From Sipunculus nudus (lineage: Eukaryota; Annelida; Sipuncula; Golfingiida; Sipunculidae): DNA of 64,000 nucleotides. The stretch covers positions 61,862,659 to 61,926,658 of the forward strand of contig CM049313.1 in assembly GCA_026874595.1 (NCBI GenBank), given 5' to 3'. The notes under the pieces are model-generated. The model searched no databases. It had not been told where the DNA came from and saw only the letters and a list, made by a program, of their open reading frames with translations. The translations under genes and the position numbers were made by a program. This document shows, in pieces, positions 1-9,935 of the stretch (position 1 is the stretch's first letter; every line of letters begins with the position of its first letter).

Positions 1-553
1 TTGAAAAACGCCAGTACATTTTACCTGGAATCCTTTCTTGATGGCATGTAATTGTTTTATGTATGCACAGATGTGCATTATACTCAGTTTAATTACTTTT
101 GTCACAAGACCCGTTCAATACTCAAAAATAATGAGTAGTCCAGGATGACCTTTATTTGGGATTTTATTAAAACACATGCATCGTAAATATTGATCAGAAC
201 CAATGCTTAGTGCAGTTGACAAACACATGAAATGGAAAATAACGCTCACCTTTTTCTCTGTCAAAAAGTTCAGTGACGTGTATGTGTTAATTCCGTTGTC
301 TTTCATTGAGTAGGATTTCTGAATCTTTATCATGTGATTGGTATTTATAGAACATAGCGTTTGGTTTATGTTCAGAGCATATGCATATGGAAATACTATA
401 AACACTTAACAATTATTGATAAATGATACAAACAGTGAAGAAAGAGAAGTATGTTTCAGAGAATTATATTTATTATATTTTTTTATTTGAAGTAGAAGTA
501 CACCAGAATGCAAAAATTTGATGCCACAGAACATTCCAGGACTAAATCCATAT

Positions 554-596
<43 letters not shown>

Positions 597-946
597 GAAA
601 TTTGCTGCTTCTGTGTTTCTAAGGTTGTTTATATATCAGAAAGCTGATTGTTTGCAAAATTATCCGTCTTTTATCATTCCTTTTGTATGTAAATGTAACA
701 GTTGCTACATGATTTAAGCAAGGCCCAACAGAAGGATCATTCGATTAGACTTGACTACACCATTAGACATTTTGCTAAATTAAAGGACCAAAAATTTCTT
801 ACATGAAATATTGATGTTGAATCGCAGTGACTGCATGATTTGCAGCTGGTGTTTATTTGACAGTCTGTTGCATTAGGATAATTGACCAGAGCTTAATAGC
901 TGAAAATATATTTTATTTTGACACATTCTGTTTGGCTTGCAAGATC
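1..946. other. AT-rich non-coding stretch
   Basis: No coding exon, RNA gene or element end can be supported. Short open frames lack recognisable domains and paired splice sites. The only structure is an (AT)n tract at about 556-592. Confidence 0.6.
556..592. repeat. (AT)n microsatellite
   Basis: Uninterrupted TA dinucleotides over about 37 bases. A short reading frame across it encodes only an Ile-Tyr run and is not a gene. Confidence 0.95.
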
Positions 947-1061
947 ATTGGCCCTTTGGTAAGCAGTGCATTTTCTGTTGCCTTATTATAATTGGCTGGC
1001 AAGATCATTGGCCAGCTCTGATTGGCTGATATTGCATGTTGTGTGGCTATATTCTGATTGG
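947..1061. promoter_or_regulatory. Cluster of five inverted CCAAT boxes
   Basis: ATTGG occurs at 947, 991, 1007, 1021 and 1057. Two of the sites sit in a near-repeat of about 22 bp (around 935 and 991) containing GCAAGATCATTGGCC. CCAAT pentamers are NF-Y sites, and spaced clusters are typical of promoters and enhancers. No gene was identified beside it, so the regulatory role is inference and a small tandem repeat is the alternative. Confidence 0.35.
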
Positions 1062-1705
1062 CTTGTATTTTAAGTTAACAGACAAAACGCTGTGTATTTT
1101 AAGCCATAAATACTTGAGGGGTTATTTTGATATGACAAATTATATTTTTTGCTCCTAAATGTACAAGGAGCAAAATGAAATGTGACATTATTTATTATTT
1201 AGGATGTAAACTAAAAGGATACTTGGAAAGCTTTAATGACTGCCCAAAGGTTTATTTGACATATTTGCTTTAATATAGGTCAGGCATCTGAAGCCTGGGT
1301 CCAGAATCCGAATGTTTGTATCTTGATAAAGCCACCAGGCATACATATTGATGTTATTTATTGTACAGAAGCTTTGACTGCTTTAACTTCGTTTAATATT
1401 TTAAATAGCTAAATTATAAGGAATCAAATACAGCTGTTTTGTTGTGCCATGAGACTTTGGTTGTGACATAAATTAAAATTGTTCATTTATGATTTATTAT
1501 TTTGCATGTGAATCGTGTTTTAACTTACTTTAAAAAGCAATCTTTAGTTTTGGGGTAAATTTGTGCAATCATTTATAGAAGTAGTCATGATTTGCTGTTG
1601 TGAATTGTTTCAGAAGTTTGAAGAGCAGTCGTATCTATTCAGGTCACCGAGGACAAAACGGATTTATTTTGAACAACATTATGATATGACATATATATAT
1701 GTGTG

Positions 1706-1740
<35 letters not shown>

Positions 1741-2464
1741 ACACGGAAGTTATATATTTACTTGGAAATTGTATGGATACACATTATCCAAGAAATGTGT
1801 CTTTACATTCATTCAAGCAGAACATGTTATTATCTCTTGAATTGTCTAGGCATCAGAACTTGTGAGCTATTTTGGACTCTGTATAGTGTTTGTCGTACCA
1901 AAACCTTCAGATAACAACTGATTGGTGAAACATTTTATTCTGATGTCACCTTCAAATAAGGTCAATATTATTTACTGTAATACAACCATTAACTGTCAGT
2001 GCCGTCTCGTGTTAAGCTGAAAGTATTCTTTGAGTTCAGTATTTCCAGTTGCAGTCAAAGGTTTGAATAATATTTTTGTTCATTACAGAAACAGTTATTA
2101 TCCCATAACTTCATAACCCGTCGATGTTTTGAAATCTTGCAAAAAACAGTGGCCGCTAAGAATACTTCCCTCCGCTGTGACGTACACTATTTCCATGAAA
2201 AAATGGCAGGTGACACTGACAGCTAATGCGTATTACATTTTTTTCAGTACCCCTTTATATAGGGACTCTCTTGTGTCATATAGATATGTTCAGTATTCTA
2301 GACTACTACCTCAGTGCATGAAACCCATTCAGGGGTAATATATATATTCCATTCAAAATGTTCTACCCTACTGTCATGACTAAATGCTATATTTCAGTCG
2401 TAATCAGTCTCTTTGGAATTTGATATCTCTTGTGAAATATATATGTCATGTTCACAAAATCGTA
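1062..2464. other. Non-coding stretch with a GT microsatellite
   Basis: AT-rich sequence without a supportable exon. A (GT)n tract lies at about 1701-1738. Confidence 0.55.
1701..1738. repeat. (GT)n microsatellite
   Basis: Near-perfect GT dinucleotide run, with a single A interruption near its start. Confidence 0.95.
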
Positions 2465-2513
2465 ACCCCGTGATGGATGTCCAACTTGAACTGACATTAT
2501 GCCATCACGGGGT
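2465..2513. repeat. 12-bp perfect inverted repeat (hairpin)
   Basis: ACCCCGTGATGG at 2465-2476 is followed 25 nt later by its exact reverse complement at 2502-2513. The stem is GC-rich within AT-rich DNA. It may be a remnant of a small inverted-repeat element; no target duplication was identified. Confidence 0.7.
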
Positions 2514-4461
2514 CGGCATATAAGTTACTTTAGAAGGAATGTACAAGTTTGAGATTTTTTACGATGCTTTTTAACAGGAGCGAATGATTTAATGAAGGAT
2601 TCATCAAGACTAGCTAATTTTTCCCTCATCATCGTCATTATCGTAAACACTTAGGTTAATAATCGTAGGGAAACTACCTTTGATCATTTAGGATTAGAAG
2701 GGATCCTCTAAATCTTTATTTATTTTACTCTAAGATTCATTTAAAACTGTCCTTATAACAGATTACTTTACTAATAGTGAAAATTTACAAGTACTGTAGT
2801 GATTAAATGTTGTTAAATGTATTGTATACAGACAATGAACAAATTGTTCAGTATGATTCAAATGCCACGCAGCATTATATATATACAGAGAGTTCAAGAG
2901 TGTGTTAGTATACAAGAGACCAGAGGGATACTGAGGAGTGTCTTCGTTGAGTGGTTGTTTGTTGGTCTGCAATAATGTAAGAAATCAGTGATAACCTAAG
3001 CCTTTTACAAATTAGTTTGGAATGTTAACATGGTCACATGTAGATGTAAAGTCGGCTTCCGTTCGCGGAGGTTGATTATCTGCACTCCGTCTGCCAACCC
3101 AGGATCGTGTATCAATTTTTTTTGTTAAAGCATTCGACCTACAATTGAGAGCTAGGTATCGTTGGTCTGACCAGGTATGACAAGGTTTATACTCCGGTCG
3201 CATTGGTCACAACATTTTTGGCTATGTGCCAACTCCTGTGGTTGCGATATCCAACAACTGTTACAGAAAGCAGTGGTTGAGTGAAAATAACCATTGAACG
3301 AAAGCTGCACGACCACTGCGTAAGAAGTGTAATGTATTACAGTTCTTTGATTTGTTTGATTTTTATACTGGTGTTCCTATCACAGTGCTGATGGCAAAAA
3401 TATATTTGTAGCCCTTGATATAACACTGTGATAATTGGTATAGCAGTGGAACAAACAAAGGACGTTACATTTACCCCAAGGATTGATTTTGGTCGATATT
3501 TAAAGATCAATTTCTTTAAACTTACGAAGGGAATATTGATTTTCGCTATTCACATAACAAGACCTAAATCAGTCAGAAGCTGTCTTGGAAGTGCATTGCC
3601 TCTCTTTAATTCAGTAATGGATATTTGAATAATACATACAAACGGTTTTATAGAGTACTTGTGGCACCGTGGGCTACAGGCTGGTCGCCGTGTTTGGTTT
3701 CGGTTGGCAGCCCTGTTTCAGTTAGAACATTGCATTCATTTCTGGTTATCATGGATTTCCATGAAACGTGATATAATTCGAGCCATATTTGATGTCGCCG
3801 AACATACATTTATGCGTGTAATGTGTGTGGCATGTCCCGTTGGAAGACCTTAAGTTGCAGGTCCAGGATATTTAGTCTGTAGCACAATGCACTTTTAAAA
3901 GCATTGCATCTTTTATTTATATCATATTTTTAATAAAATTAGGAAAGCCGAGAACGTTAGTGGCCCTATTTGATATATGTGGAGACTGCGCCGCAGAGCA
4001 GAGACAGCCACCTCGAGTGCATTTCCAGAAGAAAAAAAAATCAGTTATCTAATCTGTTTGAGAATGTAAGGTACACACTGCCTTAGTGGTTGCGTACACC
4101 TTTTATTCTTAGAAACACCACTGACTTTTTTATGGATCCACACGTCAAGTGTCTGTAGACCAACCAGTCCGTTGTAGTCCTTGGTGGTGATCGCGGGGTT
4201 ATGTTTCTCTTTGATATCAACATATAACTTTTATAATATCAATTATAAAGTAACAAATATCAATCTTTATGTCACCCGGTACCGTTACAACTTGACCAAC
4301 CGGTACGAAGTAGCCTCATTCTTGTTCTCCCAGTTCCTAAACTGTCATTAAATGTCAAGGAAGTTTAGTGGTTCAAAGGGTAACGGGTAAGCCCTGCAGT
4401 GTGTTCCTTTTTTGTTTTGGTTCTACATTAGAGCCAAATCCCGTTTTGTGACATTTGTACA
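2514..4461. other. Non-coding stretch
   Basis: Only short frames (up to about 70 codons) without domain signatures or consistent splice pairs. Nothing further is supportable. Confidence 0.5.
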
Positions 4462-4495
4462 CATGTAACACACCCGTGGGTGGATTTGTTACATG
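4462..4495. repeat. Compact hairpin
   Basis: CATGTAACA (4462-4470) pairs with TGTTACATG (4487-4495), and inside it CACCC (4471-4475) pairs with GGGTG (4478-4482). That gives 14 paired positions in 34 nt with one small internal bulge. Function unknown. Confidence 0.6.
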
Positions 4496-4579
4496 GTATT
4501 TTCAATATTTAAAGATGAAGATGGGACCAGAAAATTATGAAATGAAGAAATGAGAACTAATGAGTGAATATCAAAGGTG

Positions 4580-4582
<3 letters not shown>

Positions 4583-4624
<42 letters not shown>

Positions 4625-4646
4625 CTTATATATATATATATATATA
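4583..4646. repeat. (AT)n microsatellite
   Basis: Two TA-dinucleotide blocks separated by a short AATACTTA interruption. Confidence 0.95.
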
Positions 4647-6908
4647 TCGAAGTAATTGTGATATGATTGATGTTGTATATGTTATAAGACTGATTAGGGA
4701 CCTAGCCATAGCAAACAAAGTCGTATACTTTGAAAAGTCATCTGTGATGAATAAGATAACTCATTTGATCATATGTACATAGCATCTCTTCGTCATACCT
4801 GTTGATTTGATTGTGATTTGGCTGTGCTTAACAGAGCATCATTGAATTTAGCGTTGTTTTTGTCACTGTTTTCATCTTCGTCATATCCAGGATCCATTAG
4901 TGTTTATGCGGAATAAGAGTTATATTTTATGAAAGATAAAGTCTTTACTTGTTTTCTTTGTGTCTGTATGTGCCGAGTGTTTGTGCTTGTGTGAGTTCAG
5001 ATTGATTATTTTAAACTTTGAGATCCTTAAGATCCTTAAGTTCATAGAACCGGTAAGACGTATTAATATTTTATATTATACTAAATCAATATATATACTT
5101 GGAAATATTAATGGAAAAAAAGACAGGGTAGCAGACAAAAAAGGGCGAAACTGGCTGCATTTTATTGGCAAATTCGCAAATTTTAATTTTACCGATATGT
5201 CCCAAAATTCCCTATCCTGTAGCTCATGGCCTATCTTTTCGGTAAAACTACATTACAATTCATGTAGAACTTTCGCTGATATTACTTTGACAAACCCAAT
5301 TTAAGTTCTTCATATTTAAATCTATACGCCACCACCAATGGGGGGGGGGGGGGGGGTAATTCGATTGTAATAAGTCTGAGGTTACGATGTCATTTTCCTG
5401 CAGGGAACGCCGAGGAAATGTATTGAAAGGTTCGAGATGAGTTTTGTAACTTTACTTAACCATTGCTTAGTCCTTGCACATTTTCCGTCTCTCCTGGTCA
5501 CAACTTCAGGCTGACCTCAGTAATATTCTCATATTTTTTTTCTTCACAGAATTGAAGTGTTGATATGTTGGATCAGTGTGCCGACTCTCAAATCTGCTTC
5601 TAAACAATGTATATGACCTGAGGTAGCTTGGGAAAGAGCAAGAAGCAATGTGTGCAAGATGGTTTCAAGCCTGGAGGGGTTAATGGCAAAGAAATCGACG
5701 TGTTCACATAATGATTAATAACTCAACGCTAACAAACAGCAAAGGATGATGGTACCTGTCTGACTTCTTGCTCGTTGGGGGAAAAAATGAGCAAAAATTA
5801 AACCTTCTTGGTATAGGGTATCCTAAAACTATTCTGAAAGACTTTAATGACATAGCGAACGCCGAAACCTATTTGCAGAGTTCATCAAGGGATAGCATTA
5901 AAACAGATTGCCCATCACCAGCCGTTAAAAAACCCTGGCATTGTTTGATTATATTATCAGACACGATTCGTGCTTGGAACATACTGTTTAACAAATCAGT
6001 TCGATTTTATGTTGTCCATCGTCATACCTAGATAACCGAGAACTGCAGCTACAATGCACAGAAATAAATTCCAGGCCATCCCATTAGATCAAGCTCGCAT
6101 CTCAACTGTGGCTTCAGTTGAATTTGCCAAATGCAGCAGTTTTTTTGTGTGAAATGTTTTCTGTTAAAGGCTGGTAATGGCAAAGCCGGCAAAAATCACA
6201 ATATACGAATTTCCTGCAGGAAGTAACTCCCCTACAACGCACAAAAGCTTCAATGAGACGAGACAAATGTCGCTCTCGCCAACGAATCCACAGTGGAAAT
6301 GAAAACTGGAGTTATCCTTAAATCAGTCAGAAGCCAAAACACACTGCAGCAAGGATCCGAGTTATTTTTGATATCATTGAAAGCCTGCAAAGATCCTTTT
6401 CCTTGTTTCAAGTATATTAAACGTGAAGTTGATTTGGAAAATTTGCCAGACCAGGAAGAAATTCGGGATTTTGATTGGCCATGAAGATTGGGGTCAGTTA
6501 GTCATATTTTGCCCCCCCCCCCCGCCCATGTCCAAGAACGTACCAAATGGATGACTGGATATCATGGTTTTTCGGTATGTTACTCCCCTGAAAAATTCAA
6601 AATAATTATTCTGGAATTTTGAAAATCCATCAGGGAAACTCAATGGGGAATCAGGGAATTTGTTTTGTGAAATACCGGGAACCCTCTACCCGAGTCTACC
6701 GGGATTGGTTATCGTCTTTCAAGGAATTCTTCTGAGTGCCGACTGCTGTCCCTGGCATTAAATGGTCTTCACATCAGGATCCAGTTTTGTCCCTGAGTTT
6801 CTCACTTCACTGGGCGAGTCAAAGACAAATCAGTGACTATTAACAAACATCCAGATTTCAGTGACAGCTTCGTGTATAACGTCATCGGCAGCCACTTCGT
6901 GATGGATC
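4647..6908. other. Non-coding stretch with a poly-G tract
   Basis: Two open frames of 114 codons (4960-5304) and 87 codons (5768-6031) show no recognisable domain, and I do not call them. A G run of about 17 lies at 5340-5356. The 6590-6690 segment holds short imprecise repeats of CAGGGAA-like words. Confidence 0.5.
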
Positions 6909-7057
6909 AGGGGCGGATCCTGCATTAAGAAAAAGGGGGTCCAACTCAGGATAACTAATGATAAACCTAATCCAGAAAAGGTCCCTGCCGCAAATTTTGT
7001 CTGAAACCCTTGGAAAAAGGTTGCGGCGGATTTTTTTTCCATCCTCCGCAACCTTTT
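6909..7057. repeat. Possible hAT-like terminus followed by a strong hairpin
   Basis: CAGGGGCGGATCCTG near 6908-6922 resembles the ends of hAT-derived MITEs; no matching opposite end was found. About 95 bp inside, 7015-7031 and 7041-7057 form a 17-position stem (core GGTTGCGG/CCGCAACC) with one mismatch and a 9-nt T-rich loop. The hairpin is seen directly; the element assignment is a guess. Confidence 0.35.
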
Positions 7058-8512
7058 GCCAGTGATGCCGGAGGGGGGGGGGGGCCTTGTGGCCTGTATT
7101 GGCCCGGTTGCTGGCTATTTAACATGTTGTAAAATAGCTGTTTCCTTCGTGGCAATAAGCATCGTACGCTATCATCGGGCTTGCCATTATAGAGGGGTGA
7201 CGGACATGGGGTCAGGATGAAGTGCTCCTTGGGATAACTTGCATGGGCGATTGTTGATGACAATACTCACCAGGCCTCGTCTAACCTTTTAATGGATACA
7301 AGGTTCAGACGTTCACTACAGGCTCGGTAAGGTTTGGAAATAATTTGGTCCTACCATGCTTTCAGTTCTTCAACAATAATGTATTGGGAACCACATGTTT
7401 TATCACTATACACTACAAAAAAAAAAAAAAAAAAACTCACTTTGTCTTGCAATGCGCGACGAAGCTGAAGGGAATCCGTGTACCCTGAGTAAACTTGGGG
7501 GTTGGGGGGTGGGGGGGGGGGATTAATATTGTCAATCTCTTTTAATGATTTAGAAAAAAAAATTGAAAATTCATAAATGTAAATATCGTACATATTTTAC
7601 TTTGCCGAAACATGTACTGGACCAGTGTGTTGTAATGTGATTGTTAGTTTGTCATGTTATAATCCTCCCTTTTTTTTTTTATTCAGGGCGGATGGTGGCA
7701 CTGCTTGCAAGAGGGCGGAAGTTCAAGGTCGCTAGATTTTGAATAATGATTACAGAGGTCCTTACTTTGACAAGAAGGGTCACAATTGGTAAATATATGT
7801 TACATACATCCCCATCCGTATTCTAACTGGACTAAAAACTCGATTAAATATTATATTAAGAAAGATTTGGGGCGACCATAATGTACTGCAAACCGGAAGT
7901 AAGTACCGGCCAATAGCAGGCCAGGTCATTGTTTGAGAAGACATGTCCGCGCCGGGACATGATCACTCGTCAACCAGCACTCGGCAAACATCTACCACTA
8001 GTACCAGGAGAAACTACGACCAGTGAATTCGTCTGTCAGGAAAAACTACAACCAGCAACGTACTATCTGGAAGAAAAACCCACCACCACCCCCTTCGCCA
8101 CCGACTCAAGCACTCTGTGTTCTACTTGTTATTGTTAAAGTTTTAAAGTTTACTGTTTCTAAACAGTATATTTGTCGAGGTGTAAACTGTTTACTTTTAC
8201 TCTACTATTTTTACTTTTAGTATGACCTATACGATATATATGGCGTGTTGTACCCCACCTTCCCGTCAGTGAGAAAGAAGGGATAATTGCTGAATATGTT
8301 GAATATGAAAATTTTAATGTTATTTTTAATAAACCTCGGCCAATTTTTCCCTCATTTCCATGTCTTGTGCGCTTCTTTCAGCACTTCCGAGAACAGAGCA
8401 AGTGACTGGATGGGTATGAATGATATATATCAACTTTTGATTAATTATGGGATAACTGTGAGCAGGTTCGGGTTTGTGCATGTTGGTGTGCATAAATATA
8501 TATATATATATA
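7058..8512. other. Non-coding stretch before the LTR element
   Basis: It contains homopolymer runs (G near 7070-7083, A near 7417-7435, G near 7500-7520, T near 7671) and a short AT tract ending at 8512, into which the retrotransposon is inserted. No coding exon is supported. Confidence 0.5.
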
Positions 8513-8815
8513 TGTTACGGATATTCACAGCTAGACAGTGCTGCATGACTCGCTCGTGATACTGGTCAGTGCATGTAAAGCACCCTGAGTACATGTTCCT
8601 GAAGGGATATTTTTTACATACAAGAGAACTGTGTTTTTCACTATATTTCAGTTCGTGTACAGCAGTAATACCCTACAGTCAGTAGTGTTTAGCACCGGGA
8701 CTATTATTATATTCTTCACATAGACTTTCCAGTACTATGGGAATTTCTGTAAATATACAAATAAATATTCTGTTGTGAGTACAACGACTTCTAGTTGAAA
8801 ATTAAAAACACAAAA
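8513..8815 (+). repeat. 5' LTR of the Gypsy element
   Basis: It matches 13377-13689 almost completely. It lacks a 10-bp segment present after position 13455 of the 3' copy. AATAAA at 8760-8765 is a likely polyadenylation signal of the element. Confidence 0.93.
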
Positions 8816-8816
8816 T

Positions 8817-8830
8817 TGGCGCAGTCGGAC
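8817..8830 (+). other. Primer-binding site
   Basis: TGGCGCAGTCGGAC begins one base after the 5' LTR. This is the expected place and the expected TGG start for pairing with a tRNA 3' end. The tRNA species was not determined. Confidence 0.7.
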
Positions 8831-9119
8831 TGAAAAGAACTTTGCCACCGGCAGTGCATACTTATGCTGGAAAGTTCTGTGTTTTGTGATACACAAGGAT
8901 TCTTTCAAGGCCGCTACGACATCAACAGGTAAGCTACTTACGTGCAATGTAGCTTCTGTCATATCCTTTCTACAGACTTTTGTTTCCTTCTGTACGGCGT
9001 AATGTACTATTTATCAGCCACCGGCTGTCTACGTCACTAATATCAGAATTCATACTGCCAAGCTATACTACAGACGTTTTGTTTCGGCATTTTCCGGTCA
9101 TCAGTGATCTGTAACCATA

Positions 9120-9935
9120 ATGTCGGATTTCGCCGATTTAGTCAAGTTGTTTCAGCAACAAATGCAAATGCAACAGCAACAAATGGCGCTGCAACGTCAA
9201 CAGCTAGAACAGATACGTCTAGATGCTGAACAACAACGCAGCAGCATCGCAAAAGAAACGGAAATGTTTATCAAGACGCTAACCTCTCCTGAAACTGCGA
9301 CAGGGGTATCGCCAACCCCGGTGCTCTCCGCTGCTTGTATACCTCGCTTCGTGCCATTCGACAGTACGTCGGAGCTCTGGAAAGATTACTGGACCAGGTT
9401 CCGTACCTTCGCTGGTGCCAATTCCGTTCCAGAAGACAAAATGGCGCAAGTATTCCTGACGAATCAGACCCCTGCGGTTTACAAGCTCTCGTGCACCCAG
9501 GCAGCACAGTGCACGCCGCCGAAAGATGTCATTGAGCTTAACCTTGACGAAATTGTGCATTTCATGGATACGCAGTACGATCCAAAGCGTTCCGTCGTAC
9601 GGGAAAGATTCAAGTATTGGTCCAATATGGAGCGAAAACCAGGTGAACCAGTTCAGGAGCTTGCTGCCAGAATTCGACAGGAAGCTGCTACCTGCGATTT
9701 GGCTGCCATTTCGGACCCCCAAGATGAAGCTCTACGGACAAAGTTCATCTGTTCGGTCAGTAACGAGGCTGTGCTGAAAGCGTTGTTCAAAGTTCCCGGC
9801 GACGAGTTGGCATTCAGCAAAGCTATACAAGTTGCATCGGAGACAGAAGATGCAGCAAAGGCCGCCAAAGAAACTGCTCATGGTGTGAAAGGCACGCCTG
9901 TCGGTAAGGTCAAGGTCAAACCAATGCCGAAATGA
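9120..9935 (+). CDS. gag: Gag-like protein of the Gypsy element
   Basis: Open frame of 271 aa. The first 45 residues are a Gln-rich coiled-coil stretch with repeated QMQMQQQQ-like words. Residues 75-230 resemble the capsid domain of Gypsy gags, with the pattern WKDYWTRF, then LDEIVHFMDTQYDP, then RERFKYW. The C-terminal region is Lys/Ala-rich. The protein would assemble the cytoplasmic particle that packages element RNA. The frame is uninterrupted. It ends in ATGA, where its stop overlaps the start of the next frame (-1 relative). The CCHC zinc knuckles, usually part of gag, are in that second frame, so either -1 frameshifting or reinitiation joins them, or a mutation has truncated gag. Confidence 0.85.
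   Translation: MSDFADLVKLFQQQMQMQQQQMALQRQQLEQIRLDAEQQRSSIAKETEMFIKTLTSPETATGVSPTPVLSAACIPRFVPFDSTSELWKDYWTRFRTFAGANSVPEDKMAQVFLTNQTPAVYKLSCTQAAQCTPPKDVIELNLDEIVHFMDTQYDPKRSVVRERFKYWSNMERKPGEPVQELAARIRQEAATCDLAAISDPQDEALRTKFICSVSNEAVLKALFKVPGDELAFSKAIQVASETEDAAKAAKETAHGVKGTPVGKVKVKPMPK

Noticed and set aside
4960-5304. 114-codon open frame
   Set aside because: No recognisable domain and biased composition in AT-rich DNA. Nothing supports it as an exon.
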